Source of the DNA: Serratia liquefaciens
Lineage (GTDB): Bacteria > Pseudomonadota > Gammaproteobacteria > Enterobacterales > Enterobacteriaceae
Assembly (NCBI RefSeq): GCF_027594825.1
Contig: NZ_CP088930.1
Coordinates: 186,001 to 250,000 of the forward strand
Length of the DNA stretch: 64,000 nt
Reading direction: 5' to 3'
Numbering within the stretch: the first letter of the stretch is position 1; each line of letters opens with the position of its first letter. The notes beneath the pieces were generated by a model. It was not told where the DNA came from and searched no databases. It worked only from the letters and a program-made list of their open reading frames with translations. The position numbers were made by a program, and so were the translations under genes. This document shows positions 1 through 11,098 of the stretch, piece after piece.

Positions 1-818
1 GGCAAGCCGGTCAGTTCGTCGTATTCACTGGCGATCAGCAAACGTTTTTCCGCTATTCGCTGAGAGCTGACGTCGCGCGAGACGCACAATATATTTTCTA
101 TTCGATCCTCGTTATCGAAGACCGGGCTGAGAATATTGTCCCAATGCTGCAGCTTGCCGTCAGGCGTAGCGCTAAGGCCGGCGAAGCGGGCGTTTTTACC
201 GGTTAGCACTTTACGCAGCGCTTTTTTGCCGCGCGAGCGCACTTCGGGTTGCAGCAGATTCAGCCAGGGCATGCCAAATTGCGGTTGGTGCTCACCTATG
301 CCCAGAGCGACGCTGCCGGCTCTGTTCATGTGCAGCAGCGTGCCGTCATTATTAATGACCTTGATGCAGTCGACGCTGGCATCAAGCATGTTTTTCTGCG
401 CGGCCAGCGTGGTGGAAATGCGCTGTTTCTCCAATACGGAATCATGGATATCGGTGCCACTCAGATACCAGTGTATTTCCTCAGTATCAGGCATTTTATT
501 TGCGCCAAACGACAGTAAAAACCAGCGGTATTCACCGTTGTATTGCCGCAGGCGAGCTTCATTGACGAAATAGCTAGCCGTGGCTATTGCCTGCTGCCAT
601 AGCGGTTCGATCTGGGGGTATTCGGCAGGGTGCAAGGCTTTCAACCAGCAAGTGCCTGGGTTATCAGATGAGGAGAGGCCGGTATATTCACACCAAAGCT
701 TATTGAAATGTCCCCCGAGGCTATTACCCATGCCAATGAGATTAGGTAAACCATTAAAAATTTCATTAGCCATATCCACAGGCGGTTTTTCATCACTGCG
801 CTCGGGTAGAACACTCAT
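1..818 (-). CDS. PAS-domain signalling protein, probably diguanylate cyclase (3' part beyond window)
   Basis: Read on the minus strand from an ATG at 816-818 preceded by a good AGAGGA ribosome site, the frame stays open for 272 codons to the window edge. It shows two PAS-like sensor modules: residues about 15-130 contain a PAC-type segment (RLRQYNGEYRWFLLSFGANK), and residues about 140-260 contain DASVDCIKVINNDGTLLHMN and end in RDVSSQRIAEKRLLIASEYDELTGL. The last motif is the linker that opens a GGDEF domain (DxLTGLxNR), so the missing C-terminus is very probably GGDEF, possibly followed by EAL. No signal peptide or membrane segment is seen, so the sensor is probably cytosolic. Family-level knowledge suggests synthesis or turnover of cyclic-di-GMP; which of these cannot be decided because the catalytic part lies outside the window. 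Confidence 0.8.
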   Translation of the reverse strand, partial: MSVLPERSDEKPPVDMANEIFNGLPNLIGMGNSLGGHFNKLWCEYTGLSSSDNPGTCWLKALHPAEYPQIEPLWQQAIATASYFVNEARLRQYNGEYRWFLLSFGANKMPDTEEIHWYLSGTDIHDSVLEKQRISTTLAAQKNMLDASVDCIKVINNDGTLLHMNRAGSVALGIGEHQPQFGMPWLNLLQPEVRSRGKKALRKVLTGKNARFAGLSATPDGKLQHWDNILSPVFDNEDRIENILCVSRDVSSQRIAEKRLLIASEYDELTGL

Positions 819-1030
819 TCGTCATTTCCTCTGAAAACCACCTGTCATTTATGCTAGCCAATAAAAAGCCTGCGGGTGGAAATATTCAATAGCCGTTTCT
901 GCGCGATAAAAAAGCCGCCAGAGAGAATGAGATATAAAGTCGGTTAACACATTAGGAATACTCTCGTATTTCCGCCTTTTAATGAGCCAGTTTAATTAGG
1001 TATTGGCTATTAAACCGTTGCCCGCGAATA

Positions 1031-1060
1031 TAAAAAAGCCCCCGCAGTGAGGCGGGGGCT
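1031..1060 (-). terminator. Rho-independent terminator of the PQQ dehydrogenase gene
   Basis: AGCCCCCGC (1037-1045) and its complement (1051-1060) form a GC-rich stem with a 5-nt loop. Read on the minus strand it is followed by a run of T (A-run at 1032-1037 on plus). It starts 25 bp downstream of the stop of the minus-strand dehydrogenase. Confidence 0.85.
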
Positions 1061-1084
1061 GGCGATCATAACCTGTGGTTAGAT

Positions 1085-3520
1085 TTATTTATCAAGTGCA
1101 TAGGCAATCACGTAATCGCCACGGTCTGGCGACTGACGAGCGCCACCGGCGGAAATCACGATGTATTGCTTACCGGTGGTCGGTGAAACATAACTCATTG
1201 GCGTGCCGCCGCTGCCGACAGGCAAGCGCGCTTTCCACACTTCTTTACCGGTGGAAGAGTCAAAGGCCCGCAGGTAGTAATCCTGAGTGCCGGCAATGAA
1301 CACCAGGCCGCCCTGAGTCGCCAGCGTGCCGCCGAGCGTCGGCATGCCCACCGGCATTGGCGCACGCATTTTGATGCCGAATGGCCCGGTATCCTGAACC
1401 GTACCGGCCGGGACTTGCCACACCACTTTCTGCGTTTTCAGATCGATCGCCGACAGGGTACCAAACGGCGGTTTCTGGCAAGGAATGCCCAGAGGTGACA
1501 TGAAACGGTTTTTGTTAACGCCGTAAGGCGTGCCTTTTAACGGCACCGCACCCATACCGGCATTGACCGATTCACCGCCATTGCTGGCCGGGGTATTGGC
1601 ATCGGTTTTTTGCGGGATCATTTGTACCCACAGGCCCAAACGCATGTCGTTGGCGAAGATGTAATGGTTGTTCGGATCGGTCGACAGGCCACCCCAGTTC
1701 ATGCCGCCCAAAGAGCCAGGGAAGCTGAGAGAGATATCGGTGTCCGGTGCGGTAAACAGGCCGTCGTAGCGCATGGATTTGAAGCTGATGCGACACATCA
1801 ACTGATCAAACGGCGTGGCGCCCCACATGTCGGACTCGGTCAGTTTTTCGGCGCCAATCTGCGGCATGCCAACGGAGAAGGGTTGAGTCGCCGAGTATTG
1901 CTCACCGGGGATGGTGCGGGTTTTCACCGGCAGCTCTTTCACTTCGGTCAAAGGCTTACCGGTATGGCGATCCAACACGAAGATCTGACCGGTTTTGGCA
2001 CCAATGACCAGGGCCGGTTTGGTGGTACCGTCCTTCATTGGGAAGTCGATCAGGCTGGGCTGCATCGGCAGGTCGAAATCCCACAGGTCGTTATGAACGG
2101 TCTGATAAACCCACTTCTCTTTGCCGGTGGTGGCGTCCAACGCCAGGATAGAAGCGCCGTATTTGTGATCCAACGCGTTACGGTTAGCGCCCCACAGATC
2201 CACCGAGGAGCTGCCCATCGGCAAGAACACGGTGTTCATCGCCGGGTCGTAGGACATCGGTGCCCAGGAATTTGGCGTGCTGCGGACAAAGGTCTGGCCG
2301 GGTTTTAAAGCTGAGTTTGGATCCTGATTACCCGGGTCGAACGCCCAGCGCATCGCGCCGGTGATCACGTCAAAACCGCGCAGCACGCCGCCAGGCATAT
2401 CAGTTTGTACGTTATCGGCTACGCGGCCGCCGACCACAACGGTAGTGCCCGCCAGCGTAGGGGCAGAAGTCAGCTGATATTTCGGATCGGCGGCATCGCC
2501 CAGACCGACTTTCAGATCAACCACGCCCTGGTTGCCGAAGTTCTGACAGAATTCACCGTTATCGGCGTTGATTGCCACCAGGCGCGCATCGATGGTGTTC
2601 ATCAGAATACGGCGCTGGCAACTGTCGCCTGCAGCCAGGGTGACCGGCGTAGCGGGCGTAGAGCCAGGTACGGTCGGCTGTTGCAGGGGCTTGGCAACAT
2701 CAAAGTAGGCCAGGCCACGGCAACGGTTCCAGACCTGGGATTTCGCGTTGATTTCACGTTTCCAGATCTCTTTACCGCTGTCGGCATCGACGGCAATCAC
2801 GTTGTTATGCGGCGTGCACAGGAAGATACGGTTGCCGATTTGCAACGGCGTTTGCTGATCTTCAGCGCCGTTGCCATCCGGGCTCAACGGAGTATCGCCG
2901 GTGTGGAAGGTCCAGGCGACCTTCAGTTCTTTTACGTTGTCCCGGGTGATTTGGTCCAGCGCCACAAAGCGGCTGCCGCCCGGGGTATTGCCGTAGTTAT
3001 CCCAATCTTTTTGTTGTTTGCTTTTATCCACCGGGATCAGCGGCAACGGCTCGCCGCTGAAAGCCACGGTAGGGTGTGGCTGGAACATCTGCACAAAGGT
3101 GCCGATCATGCCAACGGCCAATACCGCACTTAGCAGGTAAGACAGTTTTGCCAACGGCGTTTTGCCTTCTGGCTTACGCAGTGCCGGCCAGCTCAGGAAG
3201 GTCAACAGCATCAAACCGGCAGGGACCATCAGCCGCGAAACCAATGGCCAGAAATCGAAGCCGGCATCAACCACCGACCAAACCAGCGTGCCGACAAACA
3301 CCAGCAGGAACAGCGGCACGGCCGAAGATTTGCGACGGAAGAATTGCACGGCGGAAAGCAGGGTAACGATACCGGCAATCAGAAAGTAGCTGCTGCCCCC
3401 CAGCGAAACCAGCTTACCGCCGGCAATGGCAAAGAATAGGCCGACAACGGTAAGGATTACCCCTAATAAACAACACCATAGTTTAAGTTTTATACCCGGA
3501 CGGGCATTTGATTCAGGCAT
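1085..3520 (-). CDS. gcd: Membrane-bound PQQ-dependent glucose dehydrogenase (glucose/quinate/shikimate family)
   Basis: 811 residues, close to E. coli Gcd (796). Residues 1-150 hold about five hydrophobic segments, including the GFDFW motif typical of the Gcd membrane anchor. From residue ~170 follows the eight-bladed quinoprotein propeller (DWDNYGNTPGGSRF; WAFDPGNQDPNSALKPGQTF; VHNDLWDFDLPMQPSLIDF; DMWGATPFDQLMCR). The C-terminus (YIVISAGGARQSPDRGDYVIAYALDK) matches the Gcd ending. The family oxidises aldoses on the periplasmic face and passes electrons to ubiquinone; E. coli needs externally supplied PQQ, and no pqq genes are in this window. The substrate could also be quinate or shikimate, since the family is shared; Gcd is preferred because of the overall match along the protein. 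It is transcribed alone and ends in a strong terminator. Confidence 0.85.
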   Translation of the reverse strand: MPESNARPGIKLKLWCCLLGVILTVVGLFFAIAGGKLVSLGGSSYFLIAGIVTLLSAVQFFRRKSSAVPLFLLVFVGTLVWSVVDAGFDFWPLVSRLMVPAGLMLLTFLSWPALRKPEGKTPLAKLSYLLSAVLAVGMIGTFVQMFQPHPTVAFSGEPLPLIPVDKSKQQKDWDNYGNTPGGSRFVALDQITRDNVKELKVAWTFHTGDTPLSPDGNGAEDQQTPLQIGNRIFLCTPHNNVIAVDADSGKEIWKREINAKSQVWNRCRGLAYFDVAKPLQQPTVPGSTPATPVTLAAGDSCQRRILMNTIDARLVAINADNGEFCQNFGNQGVVDLKVGLGDAADPKYQLTSAPTLAGTTVVVGGRVADNVQTDMPGGVLRGFDVITGAMRWAFDPGNQDPNSALKPGQTFVRSTPNSWAPMSYDPAMNTVFLPMGSSSVDLWGANRNALDHKYGASILALDATTGKEKWVYQTVHNDLWDFDLPMQPSLIDFPMKDGTTKPALVIGAKTGQIFVLDRHTGKPLTEVKELPVKTRTIPGEQYSATQPFSVGMPQIGAEKLTESDMWGATPFDQLMCRISFKSMRYDGLFTAPDTDISLSFPGSLGGMNWGGLSTDPNNHYIFANDMRLGLWVQMIPQKTDANTPASNGGESVNAGMGAVPLKGTPYGVNKNRFMSPLGIPCQKPPFGTLSAIDLKTQKVVWQVPAGTVQDTGPFGIKMRAPMPVGMPTLGGTLATQGGLVFIAGTQDYYLRAFDSSTGKEVWKARLPVGSGGTPMSYVSPTTGKQYIVISAGGARQSPDRGDYVIAYALDK

Positions 3521-4095
3521 GTCTGAAAGACTCCAAGATAATGTTTTTCTTCATGTTTACCTCGAGTGATCGCGTCCGTGCCGTTCCCTGGTGGAGTGAA
3601 AGCAGAGCGTAAATCAAACGATGGAATGTCGATATTGTACCATTTGATTCATTATAAAGTTAAGGATATGTTGCCTGCTAACTAAATTCTTAGCCCGAAT
3701 TGCAACAACTGCGGGGCGCTGAGGGTGGCTTGGTTCAGACTACGACCGAGTGAACGTGGTGCATTGCCCAGAATGGAAATATGAGGCTGCGAATATTTAA
3801 TAAACCATAAAAATAAAGTGGATAATAAAATCTTGGCGAGTTTTATACCAAAGGGTGTACGGCTATTATTTATTATTGAGTTAGTGGGTTTTCATTAGCG
3901 GAATTTTTGATTTCTTTAGTTACATAAGGTTATAGAAATTAACTCATTACGTTAACATTAGTATTCCACTATGCAGTGCTTCGATTGATTGGGCGTCATC
4001 GTTTTACTGTACTGCATAGTGGGCACTATTAAAGCATTATTAATCTTAAAGCAGAAAACCCATAGAACCGCCATCCTCTAATAAATCTCCCGCTA
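3521..4095. other. Gene-poor AT-rich stretch upstream of gcd
   Basis: No convincing gene is seen. The part next to gcd must contain its promoter (a TATAAT-like hexamer occurs near 3650 on the minus strand, but no clear -35). A 60-codon open stretch on the minus strand ending near 3690 has no credible start or recognisable family. The right part contains the inverted repeat at 3966-4022. Its low GC and the adjoining gene fragments suggest insertion or deletion history. Confidence 0.5.
3966..4022. repeat. 12-bp perfect inverted repeat with 33-nt spacer
   Basis: CCACTATGCAGT at 3966-3977 is repeated inverted as ACTGCATAGTGG at 4011-4022. The arms are too far apart for a typical dimer operator, and it is not a rho-independent terminator because no T-run follows. 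It lies about 350 bp from a serine-recombinase fragment. It could be a recombination scar or a regulatory hairpin; its function is unknown. Confidence 0.5.
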
Positions 4096-4587
<492 letters not shown>

Positions 4588-4884
4588 CCAGCTAACCAAA
4601 CAAACGGTTAAAAATGCAGGTATAATTGAATGTATTGTGTTTAACCAATTGTATTTTCCACTCAAAACTCTAAATATAATAAACCACATGACATAAATAA
4701 AAATAATATAAATAACGTTCATAATAGAATTCCTTTAATGGCAAACAGTGCATCTTTGCTTCATGTTTGGACAACATCCATTGCTGATAACGATAACTAT
4801 TATCGTTATGTTTGTGCGGATTTTGCCATCTGTTTACAAATTGTCAATTATTGAAAGCAAAGGATACATCATGACGGCTTAAGT
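4588..4884. other. AT-rich gap containing a perfect 10-bp palindrome
   Basis: No gene is seen. At 4787-4809 ATAACGATAA and TTATCGTTAT are perfectly complementary around CTA, an arrangement typical of a dimeric repressor site. The only downstream reading frame is a decayed quinone oxidoreductase, so this may be the orphaned operator/promoter of that lost gene. Confidence 0.5.
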
Positions 4885-5113
4885 TGAGGGCAAGAAAGAG
4901 ACAAGCGGCACAGTTTGAGGTGGTGGTGATTGATACCGGTGAAATTGCAGAACAAATACGGGGTGTAGCACCGGAAGGTGTAGATGTAGCCCTTGAGCAG
5001 ACCAGACCATGCCGTCGCTGTGGGTGAAAACCTTCGACTTTGACGATGTCGCCAACGCTCACCGCATGATCGAGAATGACCGTGCACAGGGCAAACTGGT
5101 GGTTCGCGTCTGA
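4885..5113 (+). pseudogene. Remnant of a zinc-type (MDR) quinone oxidoreductase
   Basis: One frame (4885-5010) reads RARKRQAAQFEVVIDTGEIA then EQIRGVAPEGVDVALE, the nucleotide-binding segment of MDR-family quinone oxidoreductases (R..K....GA..V..D.G.IA..VR...P.GVD.ALE). A second frame from about 5014 to the TGA at 5111 reads PSLWVKTFDFDDVANAHRMI then ENDRAQGKLVVRV, the C-terminal end of the same family. Roughly 70 residues that normally lie between these segments are missing and the frame shifts, and the N-terminal half is absent. It is a decayed gene, probably reduced by the same events that left the neighbouring fragments. Confidence 0.75.
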
Positions 5114-5136
5114 GGCCAGCAGGCCCATCGATGGGC

Positions 5137-5171
5137 AAAAAACAGTGAGGAAGCCTGCAACAGGCTTCCTC
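5137..5171 (-). terminator. Rho-independent terminator of the EEP-family gene
   Basis: An 11-bp perfect stem, GAGGAAGCCTG (5147-5157) and CAGGCTTCCTC (5161-5171), has a 3-nt loop. On the minus strand it is followed by a T-run (A-run 5137-5142 on plus). It lies 8 bp beyond the stop of the minus-strand gene at 5179. Confidence 0.9.
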
Positions 5172-5178
5172 ATTGGCC

Positions 5179-6081
5179 TTACTGTTCTGAAAGCTCAAGA
5201 TCGGCAATAACCGGCAGGTGATCGCTTGCCGTTGACCAGGTAAATTCAGGCGTATTATGTGGAATATCCACATTCTTCACGTTCCACTTTTGACCTTTAA
5301 ATGTGAAGATATGGTCTATATCAATCGCGGGGTTAACCGCTGGCCAACTGCGAGTATCGGTTCCTTCTTTCACAACTTCATTGAAAAAATAACGTATTTC
5401 TTTCAATGGCTGTTCATCTTGCGTCGAGTTGAAGTCGCCGGCGAGGATCTTAATCGAGGAGGCAATATCTTTGAAATCAGAAGCGGCATCGCCAATGCTC
5501 AAATCCAACAGGTAGCGTGCTTGTTCAGTGCGTATCGCCGGATCTTTTTGCCAGTCGAGATGGGTGACCATAATGATTGGCGCTGAATCAAACCCGGGAA
5601 CCTCAACCTGCGCCAGTAATGTGACGCGTTGCTCGGCATCACCCGATGGCAATTTAACCACCTGTGAATGCAGAATTTTGTATTTGGAAAGCAGTCCTAC
5701 GCCATACTCGCCGCCATCGAAATCAAGCGCTTTGCCAAAGGCATAATGCATTTTATTGGCATCAGCGATTTTTTTAAGCTGATCGATTTTTTGACTGCGC
5801 AGTGTCTTATTATCCACTTCCTGGATCGCGATAATATCCGCATCTATTTTTTTAATGGCCGAATTAAGTGCGGTGAAATCGGAGACGGCAGAAGAAGCTT
5901 CATTTTTACCGATGTTATAGGTGGCTATCTTCAAATGCGGTTTATCCTGCGAGAAAACCTTGTCTGGCACGCCACCTTTTTGAACGGCAAGTATTTCATT
6001 ACCCGCAAGTTTGTCGCTTGCTTGTACGCTGGCGATAAGACTGCCCAGCGCCATCATGGTGAATATAACTGTTTTTTTCAT
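5179..6081 (-). CDS. Secreted endonuclease/exonuclease/phosphatase-family protein
   Basis: 300 residues with a clear Sec signal peptide (MKKTVIFTMMALGSLIASVQA). The EEP fold motifs are all present: KIATYNIG (metal-side Asn), DIIAIQEVD (catalytic Glu), VTHLDW (His), LAGDFNST (Asp/Asn) and the final SDHLPVIADL (catalytic Asp-His). This points to a Mg-dependent phosphodiesterase acting on nucleic acid, a phospholipid head group or an inositol phosphate; the sequence alone does not say which. Export makes extracellular DNA or sphingomyelin/phosphatidyl-type substrates plausible. It is a monocistronic gene with its own terminator, and its upstream region (6082-6214) is shared with nothing else on this strand except the end of the LysR gene. 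Confidence 0.8.
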   Translation of the reverse strand: MKKTVIFTMMALGSLIASVQASDKLAGNEILAVQKGGVPDKVFSQDKPHLKIATYNIGKNEASSAVSDFTALNSAIKKIDADIIAIQEVDNKTLRSQKIDQLKKIADANKMHYAFGKALDFDGGEYGVGLLSKYKILHSQVVKLPSGDAEQRVTLLAQVEVPGFDSAPIIMVTHLDWQKDPAIRTEQARYLLDLSIGDAASDFKDIASSIKILAGDFNSTQDEQPLKEIRYFFNEVVKEGTDTRSWPAVNPAIDIDHIFTFKGQKWNVKNVDIPHNTPEFTWSTASDHLPVIADLELSEQ

Positions 6082-6214
6082 GTCACCTAATCTCCCCGTA
6101 AAATAGAATTCCTGGCAGAGAATACAGAAGAAAGGGGGCGGTTATCGTGACACCTGACTCAAACTTCCGACGCGATGAAAATTAACACTTGAATGGCCGC
6201 TGGCGCAGTGCTCT

Positions 6215-7135
6215 TCAGGTCGCTAACGTGGCAAAGCGTTGTTGAACCACCTTCAGCACCCACTGCCGCAGCCAGCGATGGGCTGGGTCGGCCTCCAAAC
6301 GCGGGTGCCACATCTGCGAAACGGTGATGCTTTGGGTTTTTACCGGCAGTTCAAACATATAAAGCGCAGTGCCCACCGGTTGATTGATCAGGAATGAAGC
6401 AGGGACCAGCGCCACCAGATCGGACGCCTGAGCCACCGCCAGCGCGGCGGGAAAACTCGGCACCACGGCGGCGACTTTTCGTTCCAACCCCAATTCAGCC
6501 AATCCCTGATCTACCGGGCCGGTGACCAGCCCACGGCGTGATGCGACCACATGACCACATTCGGCATAGGCTCGCGCGGTGATTTCGGCTTCCTGCTCCA
6601 ACGGATGGCCCTTTCTGACCACTGCGACGAATCGGTCGCGGAACAGCGCCTGCAGGCGGATTTCCGGCCCCATGTCCCCCAAAACGCCGACTTCCAAATC
6701 AACCCGTCCTTCACGCAAATGCCGGGAGCTCTTTTCCGGTTTTGGCGCAAAACAGAGTCTCACCAACGGGGCTGCCGTTGCCACGGCGGAGATCAGTGCG
6801 GCGCCGAACGCCTCGACAAAGCCCTCGTTGGCGCGCAGGGTAAATGTCCGTTCCAGCGTTGATAAACTCAGTTCTGATAGCGAAGGGCGCAGTATCGAAC
6901 GCGCCTCAAATACGGTGTTTTGCGTACGTTCGCGAATCTCTTCGGCATAGGGAGTGAGTACCATATTGCGCCCGGCCCTTACCAGTAAGGGATCTCCGGT
7001 GACTGCCCGCAGTCGGCCAAGCGTACGGCTCATGGCCGAGGCGCTGAGGTTTAGGCGGCGTGCAGCTTCGGCCACGCTGCCCAGCGTAAGCAACGCATCG
7101 AGCGCAATCAGTAAATTGAGATCGGGTTCTGACAT
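6215..7135 (-). CDS. LysR-family transcriptional regulator
   Basis: 306 residues. The N-terminal winged HTH is typical (LNLLIALDALLTLGSVAEAARRLNLSASAMSRTLGRLRAVTGDPLLVRAGR), followed by a substrate-binding-type effector domain to the end. It resembles the NodD/LinR-like subgroup that begins with DLNLLxALDALL. It is transcribed away from the SDR gene that starts at 7272. The 136-bp gap between them is the usual place for LysR control of both genes, so the SDR is the likely target. The effector is unknown. Confidence 0.85.
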   Translation of the reverse strand: MSEPDLNLLIALDALLTLGSVAEAARRLNLSASAMSRTLGRLRAVTGDPLLVRAGRNMVLTPYAEEIRERTQNTVFEARSILRPSLSELSLSTLERTFTLRANEGFVEAFGAALISAVATAAPLVRLCFAPKPEKSSRHLREGRVDLEVGVLGDMGPEIRLQALFRDRFVAVVRKGHPLEQEAEITARAYAECGHVVASRRGLVTGPVDQGLAELGLERKVAAVVPSFPAALAVAQASDLVALVPASFLINQPVGTALYMFELPVKTQSITVSQMWHPRLEADPAHRWLRQWVLKVVQQRFATLAT

Positions 7136-7271
7136 GTCGGGGATCCTGGTTTATTGATAGGAGAGGCGTCCGATGCAGGTGATAAGTGCAAATGCTGCGT
7201 CTTCCGCAATCTATTCAGCATAGTTATATTTTTTAGCGCACATGACAACGAAAACACAGAGGAATACTTTC

Positions 7272-7979
7272 ATGCAAACACCGTCAAAACAGCAACAGAC
7301 CGTCCTGCTCATTGGTGCATCCCGGGGATTGGGCTTCGCGATGACAGAAGAGTTTCTGCAACGTGGTGACAAAGTAATCGCTACCGGTCGCGAGTCCTCT
7401 AAGGACAATCTTCTTCGCCTGGCGGAAAAGTTTCCGCACCTGCTGGAAGTTGAAACGGCCGATATTACCGCGCCCGAACAGATTAGCGCCTTGCGTGAGC
7501 GATTGAAGGATCGCCAGATTGACCTGCTTTTTGTTAACGCCGGGGTGAAAAACGACGATCGTGAAACCGTGGCGGACGTCTCGACCGAAGAATTCACCCG
7601 GGTAATGGTGACCAATGCGCTGAGCCCTATGCGGGTCATCGAGAGCTTTAAAGATCTGGTAGTCGAATGCGGAACCCTCGGCGTGATGTCATCCGGGCAG
7701 GGCAGCCTTACCAATAACACCAATGGCAATTTCGAAGTCTATCGGGCCAGCAAATCTGCGCTAAATATGTTGATGCGCAGCTTCGCGGCGCGTCACCACG
7801 ACGACTCTCGCACCTTGCTGCTGATGGCTCCTGGTTGGGTACGCACCGAGTTGGGTGGTCCGCAAGGGCGATTGAGCATCGACGAAAGCATTCCGGCACT
7901 GCTTGATACCATGGCGGCCTACCGAGGGCGTTCCGGCTTACATTATCTTGATTATCTCGGCAGAGTGGTTCCCTGGTAA
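7272..7979 (+). CDS. Short-chain dehydrogenase/reductase
   Basis: 235 residues. The Rossmann motif is LLIGASRGLGFAM, the NAG-type motif is LFVNAGV, and the catalytic Tyr-Lys lies in VYRASKSALNML with an upstream Ser in MSSGQGS. The closest described group is the NAD(P)-dependent SDRs of the CsgA/C-factor type. The start at 7272 is chosen because AGAGGA sits 8 bp before it; an in-frame ATG at 7242 lacks such a site. The divergent LysR at 6215-7135 is its probable regulator. Its substrate is not deducible. Confidence 0.85.
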   Translation: MQTPSKQQQTVLLIGASRGLGFAMTEEFLQRGDKVIATGRESSKDNLLRLAEKFPHLLEVETADITAPEQISALRERLKDRQIDLLFVNAGVKNDDRETVADVSTEEFTRVMVTNALSPMRVIESFKDLVVECGTLGVMSSGQGSLTNNTNGNFEVYRASKSALNMLMRSFAARHHDDSRTLLLMAPGWVRTELGGPQGRLSIDESIPALLDTMAAYRGRSGLHYLDYLGRVVPW

Positions 7980-8032
7980 TTGGCTGGATATTTCGGGCTA
8001 AAGTGATTGCGTAGCCCACGCGTTATCATTAG

Positions 8033-9907
<1,875 letters not shown>

Positions 9908-9945
9908 TTATTCGATTAGACGGAGTAAATGGATAGGGTTAATCA

Positions 9946-9970
9946 GCAAGGTTCATTAATCGAACCTTGC
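9946..9970. terminator. Perfect 9-bp stem-loop after the exported hydrolase gene
   Basis: GCAAGGTTC (9946-9954) and GAACCTTGC (9962-9970) form a stem with a 7-nt loop, 16 bp beyond the stop of the minus-strand hydrolase. Only a weak T-rich stretch follows on the minus strand, so it may be a partial terminator or an mRNA 3'-end stabiliser. Confidence 0.5.
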
Positions 9971-9985
9971 TGCAGCGGTGACAGA

Positions 9986-11050
9986 TTACTGAAGGTGCTT
10001 TTCCTGCAGGAATTTACTGACCTGATCGGCGATTTGAACATTGTTCAGATCCGAAAAGGGGAAGTGCGTATTTCCTTTAATACCGACTTCGGGAAGGTGG
10101 ATGACGGTGACATCGCCACCCTGTTTGTTTACCACGTCCTGCCAGCGGCGAGCCATCGCCAGCCTGACTCTCCAACTGTCCTGTGCCGGCATGGCGACCG
10201 GTTTGTCAGGAATGTTGTCCCCATAAAAAATCAGGATTGGGATTTTAATCAGGGCGGCAAATTGCGTCCTGTTTACCGGTTCGCCTTTTAGCGTATCGAA
10301 AGCACTGGGCATCGGTGCCGGTAATTCACTCTCAGGGAAGACGAAGCCGCTCCCCGGCTCAAAGGCGACAATCGCTTTCACCTTGGGATTTTTCATTGCG
10401 GTATACCATCCCGGCCCGCCCCCCTGGGAATGAGTGAACAGGATGGCAGGGCCGGTTTTATCTACCACCGCCGACATGGCGTCAGAAATGACGTTACTGT
10501 CAAAGGGGCCGGTGTTCGGCGTCATCTGACGGAAATATTGGTTTAATGCGGCTTTATCTTGCGGGAACTGAACTCCTTTGAAATAGTCCGGCCAGATGCC
10601 GACGCGAAACTGATTGAACCACAGCTGCTCATCGGCTTTCGGTGCCAAAGCGGCTTCGACCATGCTTCGTCCTGCATTGCCACGGCGGGGCTGATCGACT
10701 AAATAGGTCGAAAAACCGCGACGTAAGAAAATAGTCTGAAATCCTTCTCGCCCATCCGGCGTACTTTCCCAGGTGCGTGAGGATTGTCCCGCACCGTGAA
10801 GCATGATTATCGGATATTTATGGGGATGCTCAGGAATTTGATAGAAAACAGCAGCATGATCACCATGATAAGTTTGCCCCGCGGGATCCAGGGGTTTTTG
10901 GGCATCGAAGTCCCCTGGAGCTGTGGCTACAGAGCCTCCGGCCGCGAAGCTGCCTTGCTCACGAATAACCAGAGGTTCCGCATTAACATAGGGGGAAATG
11001 AAACTGCCGACCATGACGCATAAGGCCCAGGTTTTTAATATTGTCTTCAA
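9986..11050 (-). CDS. Exported alpha/beta hydrolase
   Basis: 354 residues with a signal peptide ending near VNA. Fold landmarks are the oxyanion region YPIIMLHGAGQSSRTWE, the nucleophile elbow FTHSQGGGPGW (Ser in H-S-Q-G-G), the acidic-residue strand IPILIFYGDNIPD, and a late His near VIHLPEVGIKGNTHFPFSD. This makes it a periplasmic or secreted esterase/lactonase-like enzyme of unknown substrate. It is the third gene of a probable operon with the cupin (11841-12320) and the CMD-family protein (11099-11863); the gap to the latter is 48 bp. All three products carry export signals, suggesting one periplasmic pathway. A CusR-type box lies upstream of the first gene. Confidence 0.85.
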   Translation of the reverse strand: MKTILKTWALCVMVGSFISPYVNAEPLVIREQGSFAAGGSVATAPGDFDAQKPLDPAGQTYHGDHAAVFYQIPEHPHKYPIIMLHGAGQSSRTWESTPDGREGFQTIFLRRGFSTYLVDQPRRGNAGRSMVEAALAPKADEQLWFNQFRVGIWPDYFKGVQFPQDKAALNQYFRQMTPNTGPFDSNVISDAMSAVVDKTGPAILFTHSQGGGPGWYTAMKNPKVKAIVAFEPGSGFVFPESELPAPMPSAFDTLKGEPVNRTQFAALIKIPILIFYGDNIPDKPVAMPAQDSWRVRLAMARRWQDVVNKQGGDVTVIHLPEVGIKGNTHFPFSDLNNVQIADQVSKFLQEKHLQ

Positions 11051-11098
11051 AATAACTCCTCTGTTTCCTATTACCGCCGCTCTACTTTTAAATGGCGT

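Noticed and set aside
136..834. Plus-strand open frames opposite the PAS/GGDEF gene
   Set aside because: The minus-strand frame has recognisable PAS motifs and a good ribosome site; the plus frames have no homology I recognise.
1610..3133. Long plus-strand frames opposite gcd (232 and 242 codons)
   Set aside because: Shadows of a clear quinoprotein dehydrogenase on the other strand.
3690..3880. Minus-strand open stretch ending APQLLQFGLRI, possibly a membrane-protein C-terminus
   Set aside because: No start codon or recognisable domain, very AT-rich upstream part; could not be supported as a gene or named remnant.
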